From Gammaproteobacteria bacterium (lineage in GTDB: Bacteria > Pseudomonadota > Gammaproteobacteria > Xanthomonadales > SZUA-36): 36,765 nt of DNA. The position numbers and the translations under genes were made by a program. Positions 24,098-33,096 of this stretch are shown here, in pieces; position 1 is the stretch's first letter, and every line of letters starts with the position of its first letter. Location: contig JAJFLA010000017.1 of assembly GCA_021772935.1 (NCBI GenBank), positions 1-36,765 on the forward strand, written 5' to 3'. The notes beneath the pieces are model-generated. The model was not told the origin of the DNA. It saw only the letters and a list, made by a program, of their open reading frames with translations, and ran no database searches.

Positions 24098-25147
24098 CTA
24101 ACCTTCAGTGATGGTCACAACCTGCCCAGGCTGAAGACGTTCACCACCACGTGTAATGATACGGTCACCTTGTTCTACCTTACCAATAACCTCAACAAAA
24201 CCACCTAAGCCAATGCCAGTTTCTACCGATACCTTTTCCACCGTGTTACTGTCATTGACACGCATCACAAAAATATTGGAACCACGCAATACCAACCCGT
24301 CACGTGGAATGGCGACCAGTTCCCTGGGCTCACTATTGGGCAACGCAACCCGTACCGGACTGCCTATAATCCACGCAGGGTCAGTGGCGACAATACGGAC
24401 TTCGAACATACGGGAACGTTGGTCCCCCACAGGAATGACGTAGCTGACCGGACTCAATGACTCCAGTTGTTCATGCTGCACAGTTACCTGCATTCCCTCG
24501 CGTATCCAACCCGCAACAGAGAGTGGTGCTTGCGCCCTGATTTCACGATGTTGAGTATCAACCAGCCGTGCTACCTGTGCTCCGCGGCCAACAAACTCAC
24601 CTATCTGGACCAGTCTTTCCACCACGATACCGGGGAAGGGAGCCAGCACCTCTGCCTGCTTGATTCGACGTTTGATCTGGGCGATGGCAACCTCGGCTCG
24701 TTTGATGTCCTGACGGGTCATATCTAACTGGGATTGTGCCTCATCCAATTGCGTTGCTGCTGCGTTGTTGCTGGCAGCAAGCTTTTGGTATCGCTGCAGA
24801 CTGCTGTCCCGATACTTTAGTTGTGCTTTCAAGCTACCCAGTTGCGCCTCACTATCAGCCAGGTCCAGACGCAGGTCAGCAGCATCGATACGAGCGATAG
24901 CTTCACCTTTTTTAATCCGTGAGCCGACATTTGCTACCCAGGTAATGCGTCCATCAGTCTCTGCTGCAATTCGTGCATCATTCTGGCTAATAACAGTTCC
25001 GGATACCCAAAGTGTTGCCGAAAAAGTATCGCGTTGTGCCGATTCGACCCTGACCGGTGATGCGGGCGCCTGTTGCTCTGCATCCTGAGCCCAGCTTAAA
25101 ACAGGGAACAAACATGTGAAGAGTACAATTCGTGTGGTTTGTTTCAT
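24098..25147 (-). CDS. RND efflux periplasmic adaptor (AcrA/MexA-like)
   Basis: The protein of 349 residues starts MKQTTRIVLFTCLF at 25147, preceded by AAGGAG. The frame is open for 34 more codons upstream, but that part overlaps the permease gene end and is not family-like. A signal peptide ends near SWAQD. Domains in order: beta-barrel/lipoyl first half (ITWVANVGSRIKKGEAIARI), a hairpin coiled coil (residues about 95-165), the lipoyl second half (VLAPFPGIVVERLVQIGEFV), a beta-barrel and a membrane-proximal domain. It acts with the RND permease encoded 14 bases upstream. No outer-membrane channel gene is nearby. Confidence 0.9.
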   Translation of the reverse strand: MKQTTRIVLFTCLFPVLSWAQDAEQQAPASPVRVESAQRDTFSATLWVSGTVISQNDARIAAETDGRITWVANVGSRIKKGEAIARIDAADLRLDLADSEAQLGSLKAQLKYRDSSLQRYQKLAASNNAAATQLDEAQSQLDMTRQDIKRAEVAIAQIKRRIKQAEVLAPFPGIVVERLVQIGEFVGRGAQVARLVDTQHREIRAQAPLSVAGWIREGMQVTVQHEQLESLSPVSYVIPVGDQRSRMFEVRIVATDPAWIIGSPVRVALPNSEPRELVAIPRDGLVLRGSNIFVMRVNDSNTVEKVSVETGIGLGGFVEVIGKVEQGDRIITRGGERLQPGQVVTITEG

Positions 25148-25161
25148 TCTATTCTCCTTGA

Positions 25162-28100
25162 TCAGGCCACGGATTCCAGCGTGGACCTGACAGCCGTTTC
25201 CGGCGTAATATTTTCGACCTGCCTGGCCTTGCCGAGACGTAACATGCAAGGTAAAAGCAATAATGTGAAAATCAGACTGCAGGCCATGCCACCGACGATG
25301 GAGGCGGCTAATCCCCGGTAGATAACGCTGCCCTCACCCGGTAGTAACAATAGCGGCATCATGCCAAAAATACTGGTCAGCGTACTCATGAAAATTGGCC
25401 GTAAACGAATCCGCAATGCATTTTCAACAGCATCATGCCGGTCCATACCTTTGCGCTCTGCCTGACGGGTCTGATCGACCAGCAATATCGCATTGTTAAC
25501 CACCAGTCCCAGCAAAATGATGAAGCCAATCATGGTTAATAAATCCATCGGCTGAAAAGTGAACAGATTTAAAGTCCGGATGGCGATTACGCCGCCAACC
25601 CCGGCAAGAGGAATGGTCATGACCACCAGCGCACTGTCTTTAAGGGAGCGAAACAGACCTGCCATCAGCATAAACAGGATAAACAGGGCCATGATGAAAT
25701 TACGACTCATGGTTTCAATGGCCTCGCTGAGGCTATCCGCACTGCCACCGTACTGAATAGAACCATCCGCAGGTAATGCAGCACGCAAACCAGGCTCGAC
25801 GTCTGCCTTGATTTGTGAAATGGCAGTTTCCAGGGAAACGTTGTCAGGGGGGCTCAAGTTGACACTTACTGTTCGTCTGCCGTTAACCCTGCGGACCTGG
25901 CCCGGTCCGGTTGCGCGACTGATAGTCACCAGTTCTCCAAGGGGTACCACTTCCCCACTCGGTGTCATGATGGGTGTTGTTGCCAGTTGTTCCGGGGTTT
26001 GCCAGCCTTCAGCCCGCATGATGATGTCCATACGGTTTTCACCATTGAAGTATTCACCCAGCCACAGGCCGTTGCCCAAGGCGCGAACCAGTGATGCAAC
26101 ACCACGTCGATCCATGCCAACCTCATTGATACGGGCATCATCCGGAATGATGCGCAATTCAGGTTCGGCTAGTTCAATGCCTGGAAAGGTCTGGACATTG
26201 GCACCCGGGAAAATCTCGATCAACTTTGTCTGGGCTTCACCAGCCGCGGCGTATAGCCCGGCCTGGTCAGCCGACTGCACATGCATTGAAATATCACGAC
26301 CGCCGCCAAAGCCACCGAACAGATTGCCCTGCATGGCAAAGCCCTGGAAATCAGGAATATCCACCAGCACTTCATTTCTGACAATTTCCAACAACTCCCC
26401 GACCCGGCTCTGATCCAGTACCCGGGCACCGATGGTGCCACCACCCGGCCAGGTCAGAATGTAATAATTCTTTAAGGCCGGTTCTTTGGCGCCATCCATA
26501 TAAGGTTTAAGACGCTGCACCAGTTTGCTGATAATTTCTTTTTCGTTGGTTTCAACATTTGAACCGGGCGGAAACTGCAGGAACGCATCGACGGCATCCC
26601 GCTTCACTGGTGGCAGGTAATCCAGTTGCGGGAAAAGCAACCAGGTAATAAGCAAAGGTACAGTAACCAGGCTGGCAATCAGGATCGTGCGACGTTTCCC
26701 AGTGGCGCTTACCTTCATCAACGAATGGGCTAACTTTGACCAACCTTGTGCCTTGCCTTTAGTTAACTTTTTCGGTTTCAGCCAACTGCCAGCCAGCGTC
26801 GGAAGTATGGTTAGCGCAACGACCAGTGAGATCACCACCGCGATAGAAATGGTCAAGGCAAGATCTGAAAACAATTGTCCTTCGACATCCTGCAAAAACA
26901 ATACCGGCAAGAAAATGGCCACGGTAGTCGCGGTGGATGCGAGTAAAGCGCCCCGGACCTGACTGGTACCTGCTAAAGCGGCCACCGAGGGTATCTCACC
27001 GCGCTCACGCAGTCGTACAATGTTTTCTGACACGACAATCGCAGCATCCAGAACCATGCCAACGGCGAAGGCCAGGCCCGCCAGTGAGATAACATTCAGG
27101 CTGCGCCCGGTCAGTCCCAGTACAATAAATGTTGATAACAGGGAAACCGGAATGGCCGTGGCAATCAGGATCGTCGCGCGGGCGTCACGCAGGAACAACC
27201 ACAACACGGCTATCGCAAGTAATACTCCCAGCAACAGATTAGTGGTGACCATGCTGACGGCGCGATTAATAAACACCGAGGCATCGAATGATTGTTGGAT
27301 ATCCAAACCAGCGGCAACTAATGGCCCATCGCGCAATTCCGCAACGGCCTGTTTGACCAGTTTCAGTGTGCCCAGCACATTTGCGCCGTTGGCACGGTCA
27401 ACCCTGAGGCTCATTGCCGGATTGCCATTCTGGATCGCTATCTGGGTTTTCTTGCCGCGCGCGACCTGCACGTCAGCTATATCACCCAGACGAATCGGCC
27501 GCCCTTCCCGCCACTCCAGAATCAGATCCTTGAACTGAACGGGGTCGTAACGGCCTTCGAAACGGAGCGTATACTGGCGTCGCCCAACGTCTACAAAACC
27601 ACCCGAGACATTTGTGGAGCGATTGGTCCGCGCGGCTACTGAACCCAGTTCGATACCATATTGGGCAGCCCTGTACGGATCGATCGTGATCTGCAGTTCT
27701 TCGGCAGCGCCCGCGTTGACTTCAACACCTGCAACACCATCAATGGATTCCAGTTTTGGTTTCACTGTATCCATGATGAATTGACTGTATTCTTCGATGG
27801 TGCCTTCGGTCCCGGGTAACAACTGCACAAAGAACCAGCTCAAGGACTGGTTGGCACCTCCGCCACCGCCGAGGGAAACAACGGGAGGATCTGAATCGGC
27901 CGGCATCGATGGCAAACGGTTAAGCCGACCAATCACTTCCATCAACGTGGCTTGCATGTCGGTGTCCAAGCCAAACTCCATGTTGATCCGGGCTCCGCCA
28001 TTGAACGCGTTAGACGACATGACCTCCATGCCCGCAAGCCCCTGCAGCACCTCTTCCATGGGTTCCAGAATTTCCGACTCAACTTCTTTGGGTGAAGCTG

Positions 28101-28281
28101 CACGCCAATTGGCATTGACACTGATTTGCGGCAGTTCGATATCCGGGAATAACTGAACGGGTAGTCCATTCAGACTAAACAATCCGAACAAAACGATAAT
28201 GGCCACGGCCACGGCTACACCGGCTGGGTTTTTAACCGCGTGTTCAGTCATGCTCATTGCTTTTCCACCATTCCCTGCCAT
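25162..28281 (-). CDS. RND efflux permease (AcrB/MdtB superfamily)
   Basis: A 1039-residue inner-membrane proton-driven exporter, near the normal family length, with 12 membrane segments and two large periplasmic loops. In TM4 the proton-relay region reads AFAVGMVLDAAIVVSENI: one Asp is kept and the second of the AcrB pair is Ala. In TM10 GLVVNNAILLVDQ has Asn where AcrB has Lys. Such variation is common outside the classic drug pumps, so the substrate should not be assumed to be drugs. The ATG at 28281 has only a weak site; MSMTEHAV at 28257 is an alternative. The adaptor gene follows on the same strand. Confidence 0.92.
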   Translation of the reverse strand: MAGNGGKAMSMTEHAVKNPAGVAVAVAIIVLFGLFSLNGLPVQLFPDIELPQISVNANWRAASPKEVESEILEPMEEVLQGLAGMEVMSSNAFNGGARINMEFGLDTDMQATLMEVIGRLNRLPSMPADSDPPVVSLGGGGGANQSLSWFFVQLLPGTEGTIEEYSQFIMDTVKPKLESIDGVAGVEVNAGAAEELQITIDPYRAAQYGIELGSVAARTNRSTNVSGGFVDVGRRQYTLRFEGRYDPVQFKDLILEWREGRPIRLGDIADVQVARGKKTQIAIQNGNPAMSLRVDRANGANVLGTLKLVKQAVAELRDGPLVAAGLDIQQSFDASVFINRAVSMVTTNLLLGVLLAIAVLWLFLRDARATILIATAIPVSLLSTFIVLGLTGRSLNVISLAGLAFAVGMVLDAAIVVSENIVRLRERGEIPSVAALAGTSQVRGALLASTATTVAIFLPVLFLQDVEGQLFSDLALTISIAVVISLVVALTILPTLAGSWLKPKKLTKGKAQGWSKLAHSLMKVSATGKRRTILIASLVTVPLLITWLLFPQLDYLPPVKRDAVDAFLQFPPGSNVETNEKEIISKLVQRLKPYMDGAKEPALKNYYILTWPGGGTIGARVLDQSRVGELLEIVRNEVLVDIPDFQGFAMQGNLFGGFGGGRDISMHVQSADQAGLYAAAGEAQTKLIEIFPGANVQTFPGIELAEPELRIIPDDARINEVGMDRRGVASLVRALGNGLWLGEYFNGENRMDIIMRAEGWQTPEQLATTPIMTPSGEVVPLGELVTISRATGPGQVRRVNGRRTVSVNLSPPDNVSLETAISQIKADVEPGLRAALPADGSIQYGGSADSLSEAIETMSRNFIMALFILFMLMAGLFRSLKDSALVVMTIPLAGVGGVIAIRTLNLFTFQPMDLLTMIGFIILLGLVVNNAILLVDQTRQAERKGMDRHDAVENALRIRLRPIFMSTLTSIFGMMPLLLLPGEGSVIYRGLAASIVGGMACSLIFTLLLLPCMLRLGKARQVENITPETAVRSTLESVA

Positions 28282-28529
28282 TTATTACTTATTTCCAGAT
28301 TGGACGCATTAATTATCATGATCGTTACCAATCCACTTTTATGACTGGGGAGATTAGAGCCTAAACTGAGCATTTAGTTGTGACAAAAGTCATGTATTGC
28401 GATGACCTGTTGTATGCTAACGGCAAACCGAAGCGACCGGCTGGTAATTGATCCAGAACAGAAACGGTTCAACCGCTGAATCTGCTTAATTTAGAAAACT
28501 CGTAACGACGGGATTACACTAAAAGCGCA
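28282..28529. other. divergent promoter region
   Basis: A 248-base region separates the RND operon (minus) from the lipid-amidase-type operon (plus). It must hold promoters for both. An inverted repeat at 28379-28394 is the only clear regulatory candidate. No gene or mobile element is seen in it. Confidence 0.4.
28379..28394. promoter_or_regulatory. operator-like inverted repeat TGTGACAAAAGTCATG
   Basis: The core TGAC-AAAA-GTCA is a perfect dyad. The wider sequence also fits TGTGA-N6-TCATG, 8 of 10 positions of the CRP consensus TGTGA-N6-TCACA. It lies about 135 bases upstream of the hydroxylase start in the divergent promoter region. CRP-type or repressor binding is possible; sequence alone does not decide. 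Confidence 0.3.
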
Positions 28530-29777
28530 ATGAAAATTATTTTGTACGCCATTCCGGGTTTTATTTTTCTTATCCTCGCGGAGTGGTTTTATGGTCTGGT
28601 CCGGGGCCGTAATACTTATCGTGTTGCCGATACCATCACCAGCATTTCACTGGGCAGCATCAGTCGGTTGCGTGGTTTGTTATTCCTTGGCTTTGGTGCC
28701 TGGTTTTACACCAGAGCGACGAATGGAAAACACTTAATAGATTTTCCTGTTGAGGGCCTGGGTATCTGGCTGTTCGCCCTGATTGCCTATGATTTTTCCT
28801 ACTACTGGTTTCATCGTGTCAGTCACCAGGTGAACCTGTTTTGGGCAGCGCATGTCGTTCACCACCAAAGTGAAGACTACAACCTTGGCACCGCCTTGCG
28901 TCAATCAGGTAGCGGACTTTTCGGTTTTATTTTCTACCTGCCCTGGTTATATATCGGCATTCCAGCAGAAATCCTATTTGCGAGTGGTGCCCTCAACCTG
29001 ATTTACCAATTTTGGGTTCACACGCAACATGTACACAGAATCGGTGTGTTGGAATACATCCTGGTAACACCTTCAAACCACCGTGTACATCACGCGCAAA
29101 ACAAAATATATATTGACCGTAACTATGGTGGCATTTTGTGTATTTGGGATCGGATATTTGGTAGCTTCCAGGATGAGCTAGCTGACGAACCTTGTATTTA
29201 TGGCATCAGGAAACCATTAAAAAGCTACAACCCATTCTGGGCTAACGTACATGTCTATTGCTCGACTTTTCTCGATTCATGGCATGCGGTACGCTGGCAG
29301 GACAAGTTAAAAGTATGGTTCAAAGGTCCCGGTTGGCGACCGCCCGGTCTTGAAGCGGCTTACCCGGTTGAGCGGGCTAGTCTTGAGCACTTCAGGAAAT
29401 TTGCTCCGTCAGTGTCAAGCGCGGTAAACACTTACGCATTCTTCCAGTTTATTTCGACGACCCTCGCCGGTACCGGCATGCTAATAGTGGCGAACACTTG
29501 GAGTTCCGGTGCAGTATTGCTCTCACTCGGCCTGATATTTTTTAGCTTTTATCTGCAAAGCGCGTGGACTCAAGGCCAAAGGTTTGCACTCTGGTTGGAA
29601 TGGTTGAAGCTTGGCTTGGTATTTTGGCTGTCGAGCTATTTACCATTGAGCTCAACCATGCTGTTGACACTACAAATTTACCTGGCAACCAGTGGTCTGT
29701 CATTGCTCTGGTTGACGTTGCCCACTAACGCCAATACAGCGGTTGCAGAACCAGGCTCACACATTGACAAAGGATAA
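28530..29777 (+). CDS. AGMO/TMEM195-like membrane fatty acid hydroxylase
   Basis: A 415-residue integral membrane di-iron oxygenase of the sterol desaturase/fatty acid hydroxylase superfamily. Histidine boxes: HRVSH (95-99), H-x2-HH (108-112) directly followed by QSEDYNLGTALRQS, HTQHVH (164-169) and HRVHH (184-188). The SEDYNL-TALRQS stretch is characteristic of alkylglycerol monooxygenase (AGMO) and its bacterial relatives, which cleave the ether bond of glyceryl ethers. Length is close to animal AGMO (about 445). About eight membrane segments are visible, with a long C-terminal half lacking motifs. It is the first gene of an operon; the next gene starts 2 bases after its stop. Substrate is inferred, not known. 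Confidence 0.85.
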   Translation: MKIILYAIPGFIFLILAEWFYGLVRGRNTYRVADTITSISLGSISRLRGLLFLGFGAWFYTRATNGKHLIDFPVEGLGIWLFALIAYDFSYYWFHRVSHQVNLFWAAHVVHHQSEDYNLGTALRQSGSGLFGFIFYLPWLYIGIPAEILFASGALNLIYQFWVHTQHVHRIGVLEYILVTPSNHRVHHAQNKIYIDRNYGGILCIWDRIFGSFQDELADEPCIYGIRKPLKSYNPFWANVHVYCSTFLDSWHAVRWQDKLKVWFKGPGWRPPGLEAAYPVERASLEHFRKFAPSVSSAVNTYAFFQFISTTLAGTGMLIVANTWSSGAVLLSLGLIFFSFYLQSAWTQGQRFALWLEWLKLGLVFWLSSYLPLSSTMLLTLQIYLATSGLSLLWLTLPTNANTAVAEPGSHIDKG

Positions 29778-29779
29778 CC

Positions 29780-31423
29780 ATGTCTAAGGAACCTCTGAAT
29801 AAGTCTATAGCCTCTCTGCGAAACCTTAAGCATACAGTTGCAAGACGTACCGTGCAGCTAATGACTGTAGTCCTTGGCAAGCAGTGCACTGCCGCAAATC
29901 TGCGCTTAAGGCCCCGCCCTGGCAACCTCTCCCGCAGAAACGCACTCAAGCTCTCTTCTACCGTGGGTATTGCGGCACTGCTGCCACGTGCGACCTGGGC
30001 CTTATGCGGTAAAACCACCGATGCGTTTTTTCAGCTGGATTCGATCGCGCAAGCAGCTTTGCTCAAGCAGGGTGAGGTTTCTCCAGTGGATCTCACACAG
30101 GCTGCGATTAAACGCATTAAGTTACTGAACGATCAACTCAATGCAGTCATCACGCCTATTTTTGAGCCCGCGCTTGAACGTGCACAAAATGGACTACCAT
30201 CCGGGCCATTCAGTGGTGTTCCATATTTATTCAAAGACCTAATGGAATACAAAGGCTACCGGACCGCATTTGGCTCGCGCGCAAGCATCAATCATATCTC
30301 CGATCATACCCACGTTTTTGGAAACCGTGTTTTGGAAGCTGGCATGAATGTCCTTGGTAAAACCAACACGCCGGAACTCGGTCTACTTGGAACAACGGAG
30401 CCCCTGGCCTTTGGGCCAACACCTAACCCCTGGGATTTAAGTCGTTCTTCCGGTGGCTCCAGCGGTGGTGCAGCAGCAGCTGTTGCGGCTGGTATGGTCG
30501 CGTCTGCACAGGGTAGCGACGGTGGTGGCTCCTTGCGGGTACCCGCGTCTTGCTGTGGTGTTTTTGCCCTGAAGCCCAGTCGTGGACGAGAAGTAAGAAC
30601 CGAACCACCGATGCCATGGGAGCTTTCCGTCAAAGGACACATCACCCGTACAGTGCGTGATAGCGCTGCCCTGTTTGCAGTGACTGAAAATAAGGGTAGC
30701 AATGCACACTTTCCGGCCATTGGCTTCACCAAAAATACACTCAACAGAAAGCTCAAAATTGGTCTCGTCATGCACGGCATCAATGGTAAAAAACCATCTT
30801 GCGATGTTGAGGCTCAAATACTTGCCACGGCAAAACTATGTCAAGATTTGGGACATGACATCAGCGAAACATCTTTCCAGTTTGACAGCGGGCGTTTGAT
30901 AGACGCCTTTCTGGCGATGTGGTCATCTCATGCTGCCAACTTTAAGGCCCATCTGGAAAAACAGACAGGCGCCTCTGTCGGAGAAGATTTGCTGGAACCC
31001 TGGACGCTTTATATGGCCGAGTATTTTCATACACGTGGCCAGGCTCATATGCAAACTGCACAATCATATTTTGCCGAAGTTACAGAAAACCTTGATGACA
31101 TGATGCAAAAACACGATGTCCTGTTATCACCCGTGCTCTCAACTGCGGCACCGAAGCTGGGTGAGCAGGGCCCACTGGTGGCGGGAGACCAACTCATTCA
31201 GGATGCGCTTAATTATGTGAATTACACACCGGTCTACAATATATCCGGCCAACCCGCGATGTCTGTCCCACTTGGGTGGAATGCGAAGGGTTTGCCTGTA
31301 GGCAGCCAGTTTGCTGCTAGAAAAGGTAACGAAAAGACACTGTTTGAATTTGCTTATCAACTGGAAGAAGCCCGTTCATGGCATCAACGCTGGGCACCCC
31401 ATTCCGCAGCTCAGATGGGATAG
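29780..31423 (+). CDS. amidase-signature hydrolase with Tat-like signal, FAAH-type spacing
   Basis: A 547-residue amidase-signature enzyme. AAAGGA precedes the ATG. Residues 51-72 (SRRNALKLSSTVGIAALLP) look like a Tat signal set behind an unusual 50-residue leader. The catalytic triad Lys152 (FKDL), cis-Ser227 (SSGGSSGG) and Ser251 (GSDGGGSLRVPAS) is complete. The spacings of 75 and 24 residues equal those of fatty acid amide hydrolase (Lys142, Ser217, Ser241). The family hydrolyses amides, including N-acyl ethanolamines and N-acyl amino acids. It lies in an operon between an AGMO-like hydroxylase and a PM20D1-like peptidase. The substrate is not proved by sequence. Confidence 0.87.
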   Translation: MSKEPLNKSIASLRNLKHTVARRTVQLMTVVLGKQCTAANLRLRPRPGNLSRRNALKLSSTVGIAALLPRATWALCGKTTDAFFQLDSIAQAALLKQGEVSPVDLTQAAIKRIKLLNDQLNAVITPIFEPALERAQNGLPSGPFSGVPYLFKDLMEYKGYRTAFGSRASINHISDHTHVFGNRVLEAGMNVLGKTNTPELGLLGTTEPLAFGPTPNPWDLSRSSGGSSGGAAAAVAAGMVASAQGSDGGGSLRVPASCCGVFALKPSRGREVRTEPPMPWELSVKGHITRTVRDSAALFAVTENKGSNAHFPAIGFTKNTLNRKLKIGLVMHGINGKKPSCDVEAQILATAKLCQDLGHDISETSFQFDSGRLIDAFLAMWSSHAANFKAHLEKQTGASVGEDLLEPWTLYMAEYFHTRGQAHMQTAQSYFAEVTENLDDMMQKHDVLLSPVLSTAAPKLGEQGPLVAGDQLIQDALNYVNYTPVYNISGQPAMSVPLGWNAKGLPVGSQFAARKGNEKTLFEFAYQLEEARSWHQRWAPHSAAQMG

Positions 31424-31429
31424 CAATCA

Positions 31430-32893
31430 ATGCTTCGAAAACTACTTATCGTCGTTTTAATCGTTGTTGTGGTTCTCGCAGTCGTTATTGTCACCAGGAC
31501 TCTACTATTCATACCACCGGTGTTGACAGCGCAAAAACCCCAATCATTTCTAATCGACGAAGCAAGCATTGTCAGGCATATGTCCGAGGCGATCACCTTC
31601 CCGACCATATCCTTCGGTAACGCCGAAAATACCACTCGGGAACCATTCGAGAACTTTATCGCTTGGCTTGCTGAAACCTACCCATTGGTGTATTCGCGAC
31701 TGTCAACTCAACGGATAGGACAATACAGCCTGCTCTATCAATGGCAGGGCACTGGCGTTGGTGGCAAACCCATTTTGCTGACTGCTCATTACGATGTGGT
31801 CCCGGTGCCACAGTCTTCGCGCGACCAGTGGCAACACCCACCATTTGCAGGCGAGATCAAAGAGGGCGCGGTCTGGGGGCGTGGTGCACTTGATGATAAA
31901 AGTGCCGTTGTCGCCATTATGGAGGCTTTGACCCTGCTGCTGGAAAGCGGATATGAACCACAGCGAGATATCTATGTGGCGTTCGGACACGATGAAGAGG
32001 TGGGTGGTAGCGAGGGTGCGGCCAGCATCGCCTCAGAATTGAAGGCCCGTGGCGTGCAAATTGAATGGAGCCTGGACGAGGGCTCATTCGTACTGGATGG
32101 GATCATCCCTGGATTGGCATCACCACTGGCCGGTATCAACCTTTCTGAGAAAGGCTTTCTCACCCTGCAGATTACGGCCAAATCGGACGGTGGCCATTCA
32201 TCAATGCCACCACACGATATGGCAATTTACACACTTGCCGAGACCCTAAACGATCTTCAAAACTTCTCTTTTGACAACCACCTGAGCTCGGGACCCAGCG
32301 CAGAAATGTACCTGGAGATTGCACGTCATATGCCATTCACAAAGCGAATGTTATTTGCCAACCAATGGCTATTTAGGCCCTTACTTGAAAATGCACTGAC
32401 AGCGAGCCCTGTGGGTGCAGCGATGTTGCGAACAACAATCGCACCCACCATGCTGCAGGCCGGGATTAAGGAAAACGTACTGGCACCGGTTGCCAGAGCC
32501 ACTGTGAATCTACGTATACACCCCCAGGATGATATCGATGATGTGATCACGAGGCTGAAACAGATCATCGTGCGAGATGGCGTAAGCGTAGATATTTTGA
32601 ACGCGACACCGGCATCACCGATCTCCAGCAGCAACAGTGCTGGCTTCGCAGCACTCGCCGAGGTAAGCAGAAGAATTTTTGGTGATGTGGTGGTGGCACC
32701 CGGATTAACTATCGCCGGCACCGACTCCAAGCACTACCAAACCGTGTCACAAGACGCCTATCGTTTTAACCCCATGATGATAGATTCCGAAGACCTGGCG
32801 ACGTTTCACGGTGTCAACGAGAGAATATCAATCGACAACCTGACAAAGGCAACCTCTTTTTATGCTGCTCTCATTATGGAATCAAGTCAGTAA
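31430..32893 (+). CDS. membrane-anchored M20 peptidase, PM20D1-like
   Basis: A 487-residue zinc peptidase-type enzyme with an N-terminal membrane anchor (residues 5-28). Metal and catalytic positions: His120 and Asp122 (TAHYDVVP), Asp155 (GRGALDDK), Glu189/Glu190 (GHDEEVGG), Asp216 (SLDEGS) and a C-terminal His in GTDSKHY. These positions and the length closely mirror human PM20D1 (502 residues; His125, Asp127, Asp159, Glu191/192, Asp217), which makes and cleaves N-fatty-acyl amino acids. It starts 6 bases after the amidase stop. The anchor would place it on the periplasmic face. Ordinary dipeptidase activity is the alternative. Confidence 0.85.
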   Translation: MLRKLLIVVLIVVVVLAVVIVTRTLLFIPPVLTAQKPQSFLIDEASIVRHMSEAITFPTISFGNAENTTREPFENFIAWLAETYPLVYSRLSTQRIGQYSLLYQWQGTGVGGKPILLTAHYDVVPVPQSSRDQWQHPPFAGEIKEGAVWGRGALDDKSAVVAIMEALTLLLESGYEPQRDIYVAFGHDEEVGGSEGAASIASELKARGVQIEWSLDEGSFVLDGIIPGLASPLAGINLSEKGFLTLQITAKSDGGHSSMPPHDMAIYTLAETLNDLQNFSFDNHLSSGPSAEMYLEIARHMPFTKRMLFANQWLFRPLLENALTASPVGAAMLRTTIAPTMLQAGIKENVLAPVARATVNLRIHPQDDIDDVITRLKQIIVRDGVSVDILNATPASPISSSNSAGFAALAEVSRRIFGDVVVAPGLTIAGTDSKHYQTVSQDAYRFNPMMIDSEDLATFHGVNERISIDNLTKATSFYAALIMESSQ

Positions 32894-33020
32894 GCGAGTA
32901 AAAATATGTCACTGAGACGCATTCGCATTTAAACAGTGGTCCATCAACCGTAAATGCATACCGCCATTGAGATTTCTGATTGACAGTCATTAGCCTATAA
33001 CGTAATTTTAACCTTTAAAA

Positions 33021-33049
33021 TAATCAGCTCCCGGCTGATCATTTTTTTA
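33021..33049 (+). terminator. intrinsic terminator after M20 gene
   Basis: ATCAGC (33023-33028) pairs with GCTGAT (33034-33039) around a five-base loop, followed closely by seven T residues (CATTTTTTT). It lies about 130 bases after the M20 stop and about 50 bases before the TonB receptor start. It would end the operon, or attenuate read-through into the receptor gene. Confidence 0.55.
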
Positions 33050-33096
33050 TACTCATTCTAATAAGAGACATATTCCGTAAATAAGCAGGGTGGACA

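Noticed and set aside
25808-26413. 201-residue plus-strand frame
   Set aside because: Antisense to the RND permease. Ser/Pro/Arg-rich composition without domains is typical of a shadow frame.
27020-27538. 172-residue plus-strand frame
   Set aside because: Also antisense to the RND permease, without start site or recognisable motif.
32980-33008. TTGACA-N17-TAATTT as promoter of the TonB receptor
   Set aside because: The -10 match is only 4 of 6 and a terminator hairpin follows; kept only as part of the attenuation idea.
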